Shown here one piece after another: positions 7,659-15,221 of a stretch of 34,123 nucleotides of DNA (its first letter is position 1; each line of letters starts with the position of its first letter). Under the pieces are notes generated by a model. The model had not been told where the DNA came from, searched no databases, and saw only the letters and a program-made list of their open reading frames with translations. Both the position numbers and the translations under genes were made by a program. This stretch comes from Eubacteriales bacterium (GTDB taxonomy: Bacteria > Bacillota > Clostridia > Lachnospirales > Lachnospiraceae): positions 1 through 34,123 of the forward strand of contig JAUNNP010000017.1 in assembly GCA_030531385.1 (NCBI GenBank), in the 5' to 3' direction.

Positions 7659-8339
7659 ATGAATAATATGGTTAGACAGATTATTCATATTGACGAAGAG
7701 AAGTGCAACGGCTGCGGAATTTGTGCCAAGGCCTGTCACGAGAGTGCAATCGCCATAATCGACGGAAAAGCAAAGCTCATCCGCGATGATTATTGTGACG
7801 GTATGGGAGACTGCCTTCCGGGGTGTCCTACCGGTGCTATTACCTTTGAAAACCGTGAAGCTCCCCAATATGACCGCGAAGCTGTTGAAGCAAATATGAA
7901 GAGGAAACGTGAGATAAACCGCAGAACTCAGGAGTCTGTTGAAGAGACAGGCAGCAATGCAGCAGTACCGGCTTCGCAGCTTACAAACTGGCCGGTTCAG
8001 ATCAAATTAGCTCCGATTCAGGCTCCATATTTTCAGGGTGCAAAACTTCTGATCGCGGCCGACTGTACTGCATATGCTTATGCAAATTTCCATAAGGACT
8101 TTATCAGGGGCAAGGTCACTCTTATCGGATGTCCAAAGCTTGACGCCATTGACTACAGTGAGAAGCTTACAGAGATTATAAAAAGCAATGATATAACAAG
8201 CGTAACGATAGTAAGAATGGAGGTTCCATGCTGCGGCGGGTTGGCTATGGCAGCTCAGAAAGCTCTTCAGAACAGCGGCAAGCTTATTCCATGGCAGATA
8301 GTTACCATATCGATAGACGGGCAGATTCTAGATCGCTGA
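7659..8339 (+). CDS. 4Fe-4S dicluster ferredoxin-like protein with cysteine-rich C-terminal domain
   Basis: A protein of about 226 residues. The N-terminal ferredoxin domain has CNGCGICAKAC (C16, C19, C22, C26) and CDGMGDCLPGCPTG (C46, C52, C56), typical of 4Fe-4S electron carriers. A charged linker (70-105) leads to a second domain with four more cysteines in DCTAYA, GCPKLD and a CCGG pair (C191-C192), which could bind another metal or cluster. From memory, this architecture is common and uncharacterised in anaerobic Clostridia. The start is uncertain: ATG at 7659 (TGGAAAGGA just upstream) or ATG at 7668, giving MVRQIIHID. An upstream in-frame TTG at 7635 lacks a site. The gene lies 36 bases after the methyltransferase. 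Confidence 0.85.
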   Translation: MNNMVRQIIHIDEEKCNGCGICAKACHESAIAIIDGKAKLIRDDYCDGMGDCLPGCPTGAITFENREAPQYDREAVEANMKRKREINRRTQESVEETGSNAAVPASQLTNWPVQIKLAPIQAPYFQGAKLLIAADCTAYAYANFHKDFIRGKVTLIGCPKLDAIDYSEKLTEIIKSNDITSVTIVRMEVPCCGGLAMAAQKALQNSGKLIPWQIVTISIDGQILDR

Positions 8340-8375
8340 TAAGAAAGCTTCGGATAAAAGAAAAGGAGGCACGGG

Positions 8376-9779
8376 ATGCTTCGAATCGACGAATATGATC
8401 ATGAACAGGACAACCTGAGGGAACTGCTGCACGATGAGCGGGTCTTTCATAAGGCGCTAGCCGGTGTGCTGCGAGGGGAGAGCAGGTTCCACGTTAAGAA
8501 CAGAGGGGGAGAGGACTACGACCTTGTCTATACCACCAACAATGATGTGGTTCCGAAATCGCCGATGACAATGGGACGACTCATCATTCCTCCGTTCCTT
8601 ACATACGATGAAAACGATGATTCCCGCATCTATATGCATGCATTTGACGACTTTGAGGAGATCTTTTTTGAGGAAGCGAATGAGTACACGATCGTTCTCG
8701 CAAAGCTGATCCTGCGGAAGACAGGCCTGACGGTCTGGTTTAAAGACGAGCGGGTTCTGTGGTTCATCGAGCCGGAGAATCGTCTGAAGATCGTATCTGA
8801 ATTTCCGGAGAAAAAGGAGACGTCTTACCTTTGCCCTGCGGACTTTACCAGCGGATATATGCGCGGGAGGAGGGATCTGGACAGTGCAGAATTTCTCTTC
8901 ACGAACGTCTTCGTGCTTCAGTATCTGACCGACCTTCCGCTGAAGGACATCAAATACGCGGAGGCCTCTGTGACGCAGATTTCCGGAGTGGGCGGGATTC
9001 TTGCGCACTATACGATGATGAATAACGCATTCCGTTCTCTCGGATTCAAGACGTATCTGAAGCCGGACAGCACCAGGTTCGGCGATGATATGCTGCAAAA
9101 ATACTTCCGGATTGAGATGATTCCGGAGGATGCAGATGAGACGAATACCATTTATGTGGTCAACCATTCAGTGGTCGCGCCGACCACTCTGATGCTCCGT
9201 CATCCGGCGGATTTTGATACGAGCGTTCTGAACCCGGATTTCCTCACGGAGATGGAGGAGTACAAGGACGCAGTGTTCAGAGGCGGGAAGATGCTCGGCA
9301 TTCTGATTCGCGGGACCGACTACATCTCGACAGGGCAGCAGGGCACCAGACAGCATGCGACGGTCGATGATATGCTGCCTCTCATCCGTGAATGGATGGA
9401 AAGAGACGGGTACGACGGAATCTTCCTCGCTACGGAGGATCAGGATATCCTTGACCGGATGAAGGCGGAATTCGGCGGCAGGATCCGGGCCATCGCACAG
9501 GAACGCCACTCCGCGCGCGACTTCAAGGAGGGGCAGACGATCGCCGAAAGAGAAAAGGAAGAGAGCAGCGGTGAAGAGTACCGCGCGAAGCTCGAGGATA
9601 CGACGGTGAACTATTTCTACGCGCTCTATCTGCTCTCGGAGTGTGAGAGCTTCATGGTCTCCGGCCAGTGCAACGGTTGGGATATCGTGCTTGCATTCAA
9701 CCACGGGAAGTTCCACAAGACATGCAAATTCCGTGTGGGCGTATCGGATCAGCCGCTGGTGACTGAGAGGGAAGAGTGA
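8376..9779 (+). CDS. Glycosyltransferase-like protein (fucosyltransferase / GT-B type), GC-rich
   Basis: A 467-residue soluble protein with no signal or membrane segment. The C-terminal half carries GILIRGTDY (308-316), IFLATEDQDIL (349-359) and SECESFMVSGQCNGWDIVLA (421-440). These resemble the donor-binding region of the fucosyltransferase superfamily (GT23, NodZ and O-FucT related), where an R-G/R-T-D motif contacts GDP-sugar. The N-terminal half is not recognised. Transfer of a sugar to a cell-surface glycan is plausible but inferred. An AAAGGAGG site precedes the ATG. Base composition differs from its neighbours: bases 9181-9240 hold 33 G/C of 60, against 19 of 60 at 8161-8220. This suggests transfer together with the convergent acyltransferase gene. 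Confidence 0.7.
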   Translation: MLRIDEYDHEQDNLRELLHDERVFHKALAGVLRGESRFHVKNRGGEDYDLVYTTNNDVVPKSPMTMGRLIIPPFLTYDENDDSRIYMHAFDDFEEIFFEEANEYTIVLAKLILRKTGLTVWFKDERVLWFIEPENRLKIVSEFPEKKETSYLCPADFTSGYMRGRRDLDSAEFLFTNVFVLQYLTDLPLKDIKYAEASVTQISGVGGILAHYTMMNNAFRSLGFKTYLKPDSTRFGDDMLQKYFRIEMIPEDADETNTIYVVNHSVVAPTTLMLRHPADFDTSVLNPDFLTEMEEYKDAVFRGGKMLGILIRGTDYISTGQQGTRQHATVDDMLPLIREWMERDGYDGIFLATEDQDILDRMKAEFGGRIRAIAQERHSARDFKEGQTIAEREKEESSGEEYRAKLEDTTVNYFYALYLLSECESFMVSGQCNGWDIVLAFNHGKFHKTCKFRVGVSDQPLVTEREE

Positions 9780-9787
9780 GCAGATCA

Positions 9788-9857
9788 ATCGAGTAGGAGG
9801 CGGCATTAGTTGCCGTCCTCTCACACCACCGTGCGTACCGTTCGGTACACGGCGGTG
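9788..9857 (-). mobile_element. Group II intron 3' remnant (domains V and VI)
   Basis: Read on the minus strand, 9857-9824 folds as a 34-base domain V: CACCGCCGTG pairs with CACGGTGGTG (with a G-U wobble), a 2-base CG bulge lies on the 3' side, and a TACC/GGTA upper stem closes a GAAC loop. The catalytic triad position reads CGC. After one base, 9822-9791 forms domain VI: GAGAGGACGGCA, an ACTAA loop, then TGCCGCCTCCTACTC with a bulged branch-point A at 9794. The expected 3' end GAT is at 9790-9788. Length, bulge and branch site all fit known bacterial group II introns. No reverse transcriptase or domains I-IV are visible, so this is a fragment. Confidence 0.8.
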
Positions 9858-11140
9858 TACTCTGCGATCACCTGTTTCAATGCCTCCACATAGCAGGGAT
9901 TCTCAAAGTTCTGATAGATGCTGAGGAATATCCGCCCCCCGCTCTCAAGCAGATACATCATAAAGGGCATGCCGCCGTTTGCAGCCATGCTGATCTTCTC
10001 AACGCAGCCGGAGGCTGCTTCCGGCACCACCTCGCCAAGGCCGCTGATGAAGATGGTCGTGTCCAGCGTGGACATGAGGTCTGCTCCTCTGTTTGCCCCG
10101 GTCTCCTTCGGCTCACCCTTTGCCAAATTGCGCCGGAAATAGTTGGTCGCAAAGGCCATGGCATCATAGGTGAGCTGCTTCTTCCGGCTCTCGCTCATTT
10201 TCCGGAGCTCCGCCTTTGCAGTCTCGCCGAACCCGTCCTTCAGGACACCGGGATCCACCGAAAACGCCGCCTGCGGCATGCTCGCGTTCTGGAAGGTGTT
10301 CGGCACATTCAGAATCTGCCTCGTGTTGACCGGCATGCGGAGCGTAATCGGCTTCTGATTGTCCGGATGCACCCGACGGATCGCTTCCGTCATGAACAGG
10401 TAGAACAAGATGGTCGTGGAGCACCCCCACTCCCTGCACAGCTTTTTGACCGAGGCTCTGTCCGCGGCGAGAGAATACCCGAACTCTCTTTTTCTCCCCA
10501 GCACAACAGACTCTAGAATGTTCACCATGAAGAATTTCCGGAGCCCCGCCTCCGGGAGCCGGAAGAAAGATCCCTGCACGGGATTCTCAAAGACATATTC
10601 CGCGCTCACGGGCAGCTTCTCACGCATAAGATCCGCTGCGTAGTCCTCGGCATCCTTCCCCTCATACAGACTTTCGTGAGCTCCGCAGTAGCTTCGGAAC
10701 AACGCATCCGCAAACCACTTAATCCCCTGTCCGTCCGTGAGTGCGTGGGACACTCCGATGACCAGCTTCCTGCCCTCAAAGAGCACATGCGTCAGGTGAT
10801 GCCCGTCCGCCTCGCAGTCGTAGGTCTGCGGCTCCTCCTTCAAAGGAATCGCCCGCAGCGGCCGCTCATTGGGGGCGAAATACAGCCCGTCCTCCCGTTT
10901 CTCCATGGAATAGCCCATGTACGGACAAACCTGCAGCGCCGCCTCTATTGCCGCGTTCAGGCGCTCTTCGTCTGCCGGCTCCGTCAGCATGAACTCAAAC
11001 CGCAGATTCATCTTCGGATCGATCCGCGCCTTCTCGCCGCCGCCCAGCATGCCTCCGTACACTGTCTTTGTCCCGAATACGGAACTTCCTCCGCTGCTCA
11101 TTTCTGCCCGCTCCTTCCTGTGGCGATTTTTACCGGACAT
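9821..11140 (-). CDS. Condensation-domain-like acyltransferase (HxxxDG), GC-rich
   Basis: A protein of about 439 residues with the acyltransferase signature GVSHALTDGQGIKWFADAL, an HxxxDG motif as in NRPS condensation domains, alcohol acetyltransferases and PapA-type enzymes. The His should be the catalytic base. The acyl donor and acceptor are unknown. An extended -10 promoter lies at 11194-11186. ATG 11140 has a GGGGGA site and ATG 11101 has a stronger AGGAAGGAG site, so either may be the start. A TTG at 11197 overlaps the promoter and is rejected. The last 11 codons and the TGA are read from the group II intron domain V, so the native C-terminus may have been replaced. It is GC-rich (35 of 60 at 10861-10920) like the convergent glycosyltransferase, unlike its flanks. 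Confidence 0.75.
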   Translation of the reverse strand: MSGKNRHRKERAEMSSGGSSVFGTKTVYGGMLGGGEKARIDPKMNLRFEFMLTEPADEERLNAAIEAALQVCPYMGYSMEKREDGLYFAPNERPLRAIPLKEEPQTYDCEADGHHLTHVLFEGRKLVIGVSHALTDGQGIKWFADALFRSYCGAHESLYEGKDAEDYAADLMREKLPVSAEYVFENPVQGSFFRLPEAGLRKFFMVNILESVVLGRKREFGYSLAADRASVKKLCREWGCSTTILFYLFMTEAIRRVHPDNQKPITLRMPVNTRQILNVPNTFQNASMPQAAFSVDPGVLKDGFGETAKAELRKMSESRKKQLTYDAMAFATNYFRRNLAKGEPKETGANRGADLMSTLDTTIFISGLGEVVPEAASGCVEKISMAANGGMPFMMYLLESGGRIFLSIYQNFENPCYVEALKQVIAEYTAVYRTVRTVV

Positions 11141-11185
11141 CTTTTTCCCCCATATAATAACTGCCGGGGTCTCATTCTCTCTAAC

Positions 11186-11194
11186 AGTATACCA
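11186..11194 (-). promoter_or_regulatory. Extended -10 promoter for the acyltransferase gene
   Basis: The minus strand reads TGGTATACT, an extended -10 element, without a recognisable -35. Transcription would start near 11179, about 40 bases before the ATG at 11140, which excludes the upstream TTG start at 11197. Confidence 0.45.
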
Positions 11195-11358
11195 CAATAG
11201 TGCCTCAATATCGCATCACGTATTATACACGGTTACTGTTCCGAGTTCCCGAGGACAATTCATAACTCGCTCCTAATGAAAATAAATAAAATCCTCTGTA
11301 AAATGCTTACAAATTCTGTTAAACTGTAAGACAGATATTTTCTGACTTTGGAGTTTAT

Positions 11359-11835
11359 ATGAATAAGCTGACTTTATCCGCTGTTGTACAAAATTCAAAT
11401 ACCGCCCTCGACTTTATTCATGACGAACTGGAGCAATATAAGTGTTCGCCAAGGACTCTTTATATGCTGGATCTTGCCATTGAAGAATTATTTGTAAATA
11501 TTGCTAATTACGGTTATCCTGACGGTAATATCGGCAGCGTGACGATCACTTCGGAAATCCGGAAAACAGCCTCTCTTCTGCCTGAATTTATTAATGCCTC
11601 AGGGACTCCGGAAGCTGCCGATCCTGAAGATAGTTATACTATCCGTATACAGTTTATTGATGATGCCATTCCGTATAATCCGCTTGCTCATGAAGATCCT
11701 GATATTTCCCTATCTGCAGAAGAACGTAATATAGGCGGTCTTGGCATTTTTCTCGTAAAAAAATATATGGACAAGGTAGAATACAAGTACCTGGACAATC
11801 GCAATGTCTTCACCATATATAAGATCATAAAATAA
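11359..11835 (+). CDS. RsbW-like anti-sigma-factor-type ATP-binding protein
   Basis: A 158-residue GHKL ATPase fold of the RsbW/SpoIIAB type. The N box is EELFVNIANYGYP (42-54), the G1 motif is FIDDAIPYNPLA (99-110) and the G2 motif is GGLGIFLVKKYMDKVEY (126-142). A charged loop at about 68-92 is longer than in classical RsbW. Such proteins bind ATP and either sequester a sigma factor or phosphorylate a STAS-domain antagonist. Neither a sigma factor nor a STAS protein is encoded nearby, so its partner is unknown. A TTTGGAG site precedes the ATG. A strong shared terminator follows. Confidence 0.88.
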   Translation: MNKLTLSAVVQNSNTALDFIHDELEQYKCSPRTLYMLDLAIEELFVNIANYGYPDGNIGSVTITSEIRKTASLLPEFINASGTPEAADPEDSYTIRIQFIDDAIPYNPLAHEDPDISLSAEERNIGGLGIFLVKKYMDKVEYKYLDNRNVFTIYKIIK

Positions 11836-11865
11836 GAACAGCAGCCACACACGGCTGCTGTTCTT
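11834..11865. terminator. Bidirectional terminator between RsbW-like and DUF5711 genes
   Basis: A perfect 13-bp stem, AAGAACAGCAGCC paired with GGCTGCTGTTCTT, encloses a 6-base ACACAC loop. An ATTATTAG tract follows on the plus strand and TTATTTTA on the minus strand. It ends both the RsbW-like gene and the long V-ATPase operon. Confidence 0.9.
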
Positions 11866-11869
11866 ATTA

Positions 11870-13147
11870 TTAGTATCTGATTCTATATAGAAGATTCCCC
11901 GTTAAGGCGAAAAGCTCATTATCACTTCCTCCGCCTACGATCTTAGTGATCTCACCCTCTGTAAATTCAAAATTGGCCCTTAATACTCCGTTTTTACCGT
12001 AGACATGGATCTCATTTCCACTCCTTAAAACAACAGAGTTTCCGGTCACACACATTTCACTGTATTTATAATCAATATCAATACTTGCCTTTAATTCTCC
12101 CTTACAATTATAGATAAGAAGCTTTGGCGATGCTTCACTGCTTTCTGCAGAAAGTGCAACTGCAACCATCTCCTCAGAGTATCCTATAGTCTCTATCTTT
12201 TCGTCAAATCGTTCATTGGCTATAAGCTCCGGAGAATTCAATACTTCCGTAGAAAAGAATGCCACTCCACCATCATAAAACGCCTGGCTGTATTCATTTG
12301 TGGAGAAGTTGACTCTTCCGGCCAGGAATCCGGCAAACTCGTCCTTAAAGCCTCCGACTATTCTTCTTGCATCTTCATTTTGACCTATGGCACCAAAATT
12401 TCTAAAGACTATGTTGTTATTTATCTGTCCATTTTCTATGCTTACATACGATGTAAGAAGTTCGGTCCCATCAGGTGAAACAGCAATATCAAATGGATAC
12501 CCGTCACCAATGACAACAGATTTTACCGATAAGTCGATTGCAGTTCCATCCGACTTGAATGCTGCAATGTATTCAGCTGCACTGTCATTTAAAACGCCAT
12601 ATACCACACCATTATCTGATATCTTCAAAATTGAGATCGGGAATATAGTTTCACTGCTTCCTGTCATGGAAGTGCTGTCAAAAATAAACAGGTCAGTTCC
12701 GCCCTGATCTCCAATAACAGCATATTTACTGCTAACTTCGATGATCGGTGAATTCAGCTGGTAGCTTCTTTCCCAGACGACATTGCCCTTTTTATCTATA
12801 TATTCAGCTCCATCCTTTGTATATTTTATAATGCCTCCGGCAAAAGCCTTATATCCCTTAAAGGTTTCCACTGTCTGTGTTCCATCATCGCTGTTTCTTT
12901 CCCATTGTACACTGTATTCTGTGCTTAAACGCCTGTTTGTGACCCAGTATATTCCAAATGCTATTCCCGCGATACAGAAAAGAACCACAATTATAAACAC
13001 TATTGGGGAAAGACGAAAATCGTCTTTCCCCGAATCAGTGTTTGATATAACATTTTCTCTGAGTCTTTGTTTATTTGCTTCGCGACTCTCTTTGAGATAA
13101 GCCAAATCAATTATCCTCTGCTGCGCCTTCTTCAATCTGAACGGCAT
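11870..13147 (-). CDS. DUF5711-family membrane-anchored beta-propeller-like protein
   Basis: A 425-residue protein with a basic cytoplasmic N-terminus, one transmembrane helix at about 48-69 (SPIVFIIVVLFCIAGIAFGI), then about 350 extracellular residues of short repeated beta-strand blocks with motifs such as KKGNVVWERSY and NGVLRANFEF. These suggest a PQQ/WD-like propeller. I recognise it as DUF5711, a Lachnospiraceae family of unknown function. The ATG at 13147 lies inside the end of the V-ATPase subunit D gene, overlapping it by 41 bases in another frame. A TTG at 13105 with AGAGGA seven bases upstream is an alternative start that removes the overlap. Either way it is the last gene of the ATPase operon, and a link to the pump is inferred only from position. 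Confidence 0.8.
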   Translation of the reverse strand: MPFRLKKAQQRIIDLAYLKESREANKQRLRENVISNTDSGKDDFRLSPIVFIIVVLFCIAGIAFGIYWVTNRRLSTEYSVQWERNSDDGTQTVETFKGYKAFAGGIIKYTKDGAEYIDKKGNVVWERSYQLNSPIIEVSSKYAVIGDQGGTDLFIFDSTSMTGSSETIFPISILKISDNGVVYGVLNDSAAEYIAAFKSDGTAIDLSVKSVVIGDGYPFDIAVSPDGTELLTSYVSIENGQINNNIVFRNFGAIGQNEDARRIVGGFKDEFAGFLAGRVNFSTNEYSQAFYDGGVAFFSTEVLNSPELIANERFDEKIETIGYSEEMVAVALSAESSEASPKLLIYNCKGELKASIDIDYKYSEMCVTGNSVVLRSGNEIHVYGKNGVLRANFEFTEGEITKIVGGGSDNELFALTGNLLYRIRY

Positions 13148-13820
13148 ATACGCCTACGCCATTCTCCTTCTCATCATAACCATGAGCTTCCTCGAGCATC
13201 ATATCCTTAACCTTCATAAGACGGATCTGTGAGCTTCTTTCATTTTCATCAAGTTTCATCTTAATAGATTTGATATTTGCCTCGGTTTCAGGGATCATGA
13301 CATGTTCAAGAGCGTTAACACGTCTTCTTGTCTTTTCGATCTCCGCTGCCATAAGCTGGCATGATTTCTCACATTCAGCCAATCTTAACATATCAGGCAG
13401 CAGATCCGCAATACTCTTTACAGCATCGTCAAGATCTGATGAAGTAAACGCAAAACCATATGAATAAATATCATTTGAATCTGCAGTTCGTGTCTTATAT
13501 GTAAATTCCGGTATCTCTACTGACATTACATTTTTTGTACTTGCCTCAAGATATACCTCCTGCTTTGGAGACATAAGAGCAACATTAAGAGCCTCGCTGC
13601 TCATGCCGGCTCTTGCAAGAACAAAGTTACTGTTGCAGGCTCTGATACCATTTTCGACTTTCTCACGAAGCTCCTTATTTTCTCTGACCAGAATAAGAAA
13701 CTGCCTCATAAGCTCATCTCGCTTATCCTTAAGCATCTTATGCCCGCGGCGCGCTGTTTTAAGCTTATTCTTCTGCTTTGTTAATTCCATTCTGGTTGGA
13801 TTAACTTGTGATTTTGCCAT
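13107..13820 (-). CDS. ntpD: V-type ATP synthase subunit D
   Basis: A 237-residue central-stalk rotor subunit. It begins with the conserved MAKSQVNPTRMELTKQKN and continues as a long alpha-helical coiled coil (KLKTARRGHKMLKDKRDELM). A second helix near residues 150-200 forms the antiparallel partner. In the complex it rotates inside the A3B3 hexamer and couples it to the membrane c-ring. The gene follows subunit B by 18 bases, and its 3' end overlaps the DUF5711 gene. Length is within the family range of about 200-240 residues. Confidence 0.95.
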   Translation of the reverse strand: MAKSQVNPTRMELTKQKNKLKTARRGHKMLKDKRDELMRQFLILVRENKELREKVENGIRACNSNFVLARAGMSSEALNVALMSPKQEVYLEASTKNVMSVEIPEFTYKTRTADSNDIYSYGFAFTSSDLDDAVKSIADLLPDMLRLAECEKSCQLMAAEIEKTRRRVNALEHVMIPETEANIKSIKMKLDENERSSQIRLMKVKDMMLEEAHGYDEKENGVGVYAVQIEEGAAEDN

Positions 13821-13838
13821 CTTTTATGACCCTCTCTG

Positions 13839-15221
13839 TCAAGCCTCTTCGTATGGCTTGTAATACTTCTCGATCATGTCGTCCTTGATACGCTTAAGCT
13901 CTGACTTTGGAAGGATACCAAGCAGCTTCCATCCAAGATCAAGTGTTTCCTCGATGTCTCTGTCTGTATTATATCCCTGAGATACATACTGACGCTCGAA
14001 TTCATCAGAGAATTTAGCATAAAGCTTGTCCATGTCAGAAAGAGCTGCCTCACCAAGAATAACCATAAGCTCCTTAGCGTCCTTACCTCTTGAATAAGCT
14101 GCAAAGAGCTGGTTCATGGTACTTGCATGGTCAGCACGTGTTTTTCCTTCGCCGACACCCTTATCCTTAAGTCGTGAAAGTGACGGAAGAACATCTATAG
14201 GCGGCTGAATGCCTCTTCTGTAAAGATCACGTCCAAGCATGATCTGACCCTCTGTGATATATCCTGTAAGGTCAGGAATAGGATGGGTCTTATCATCCTC
14301 AGGCATGGTAAGGATAGGTATCATAGTGATAGAACCCTTACGGCCAAGCTGACGTCCTGCTCTCTCATAAAGTCCTGCAAGGTCTGTGTACATATATCCC
14401 GGATATCCGCGACGTCCCGGAACTTCCTTACGGGCTGCTGAGATCTCACGAAGAGAATCCGCATAGTTTGTGATATCTGTAAGGATAACAAGAACATGCA
14501 TATCCTTTTCGAAAGCAAGATACTCAGCTGCAGTAAGTGCCATACGTGGTGTTGATATACGCTCTACAGCCGGATCGTTTGCAAGGTTAAGGAACATTAC
14601 TGCTCTGTCAATAGCACCTGTCTCCCTGAAAGAGTTCATGAAGAAGCTTGCTTCCTCAAATGTGATACCCATGGCAGCGAATACAACGGCGAACTGCTCA
14701 TCTGTACCTCTAACCTTAGCCTGCCTTGCTATCTGAGCAGCAAGATTTGCATGCGGAAGACCTGAGCATGAGAAGATAGGAAGCTTCTGTCCTCTAACAA
14801 GAGTATTAAGTCCGTCAATTGCAGATACGCCTGTCTGAATGAACTCAGAAGGATAAGCACGGGCTGCCGGGTTAATAGGAAGACCGTTGATATCCATTCT
14901 TGCATCAGGGATAATTTCAGGGCCATCATCTATAGCTCTGCCCATTCCATCGAACATACGTCCAAGCATATCCTCGGATACGCCGAGTGTAAGGCTCTTT
15001 CCAAAAAATCTTACCTTCGAAGACTCAAGGTTGATTCCGGTCGATGCTTCAAAAAGCTGTACCAGAGCATTGCCTTCATCTATCTCGAGGACCTTGCAGC
15101 GACGCTTTGTACCGTCAGCAAGCTCGATCTCGCCAAGCTCATCATATTTAACATTCTCAACGCCCTTAACGAGCATCAGAGGTCCTGTTACCTCCTGTAT
15201 AGTTCTATACTCCTTAGGCAT
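13839..15221 (-). CDS. ntpB: V-type ATP synthase subunit B
   Basis: A 460-residue non-catalytic nucleotide-site subunit of the A3B3 head, with the regular family length. Visible landmarks are [18 protein letters not shown], which replaces the P-loop, [19 protein letters not shown], and [14 protein letters not shown]. It has no GKT Walker A motif, as expected for B. The ATG at 15221 directly abuts the TAA of subunit A. Its AGGAGG ribosome binding site lies within the last codons of that gene, so the two are translationally coupled. Confidence 0.97.
   Translation of the reverse strand: MPKEYRTIQEVTGPLMLVKGVENVKYDELGEIELADGTKRRCKVLEIDEGNALVQLFEASTGINLESSKVRFFGKSLTLGVSEDMLGRMFDGMGRAIDDGPEIIPDARMDINGLPINPAARAYPSEFIQTGVSAIDGLNTLVRGQKLPIFSCSGLPHANLAAQIARQAKVRGTDEQFAVVFAAMGITFEEASFFMNSFRETGAIDRAVMFLNLANDPAVERISTPRMALTAAEYLAFEKDMHVLVILTDITNYADSLREISAARKEVPGRRGYPGYMYTDLAGLYERAGRQLGRKGSITMIPILTMPEDDKTHPIPDLTGYITEGQIMLGRDLYRRGIQPPIDVLPSLSRLKDKGVGEGKTRADHASTMNQLFAAYSRGKDAKELMVILGEAALSDMDKLYAKFSDEFERQYVSQGYNTDRDIEETLDLGWKLLGILPKSELKRIKDDMIEKYYKPYEEA

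Noticed and set aside
8457..9824. Two long minus-strand frames (8457-9167 and 9168-9824)
   Set aside because: They are opposite the GC-rich glycosyltransferase gene. Long antisense frames are expected at high GC, and the translations show no family features.
9824..9857. Hairpin read as a transcription terminator
   Set aside because: No T-run follows on either strand. The 34-base length, 2-base bulge and adjacent branch-site hairpin fit group II domain V better.
9821..11140. Acyltransferase as an intron-encoded reverse transcriptase
   Set aside because: It has no RT motifs such as YADD and clearly carries the HxxxDG acyltransferase motif.
11141..11197. TTG start adding 19 residues to the acyltransferase
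   Set aside because: It lies within an extended -10 promoter and has no ribosome binding site.
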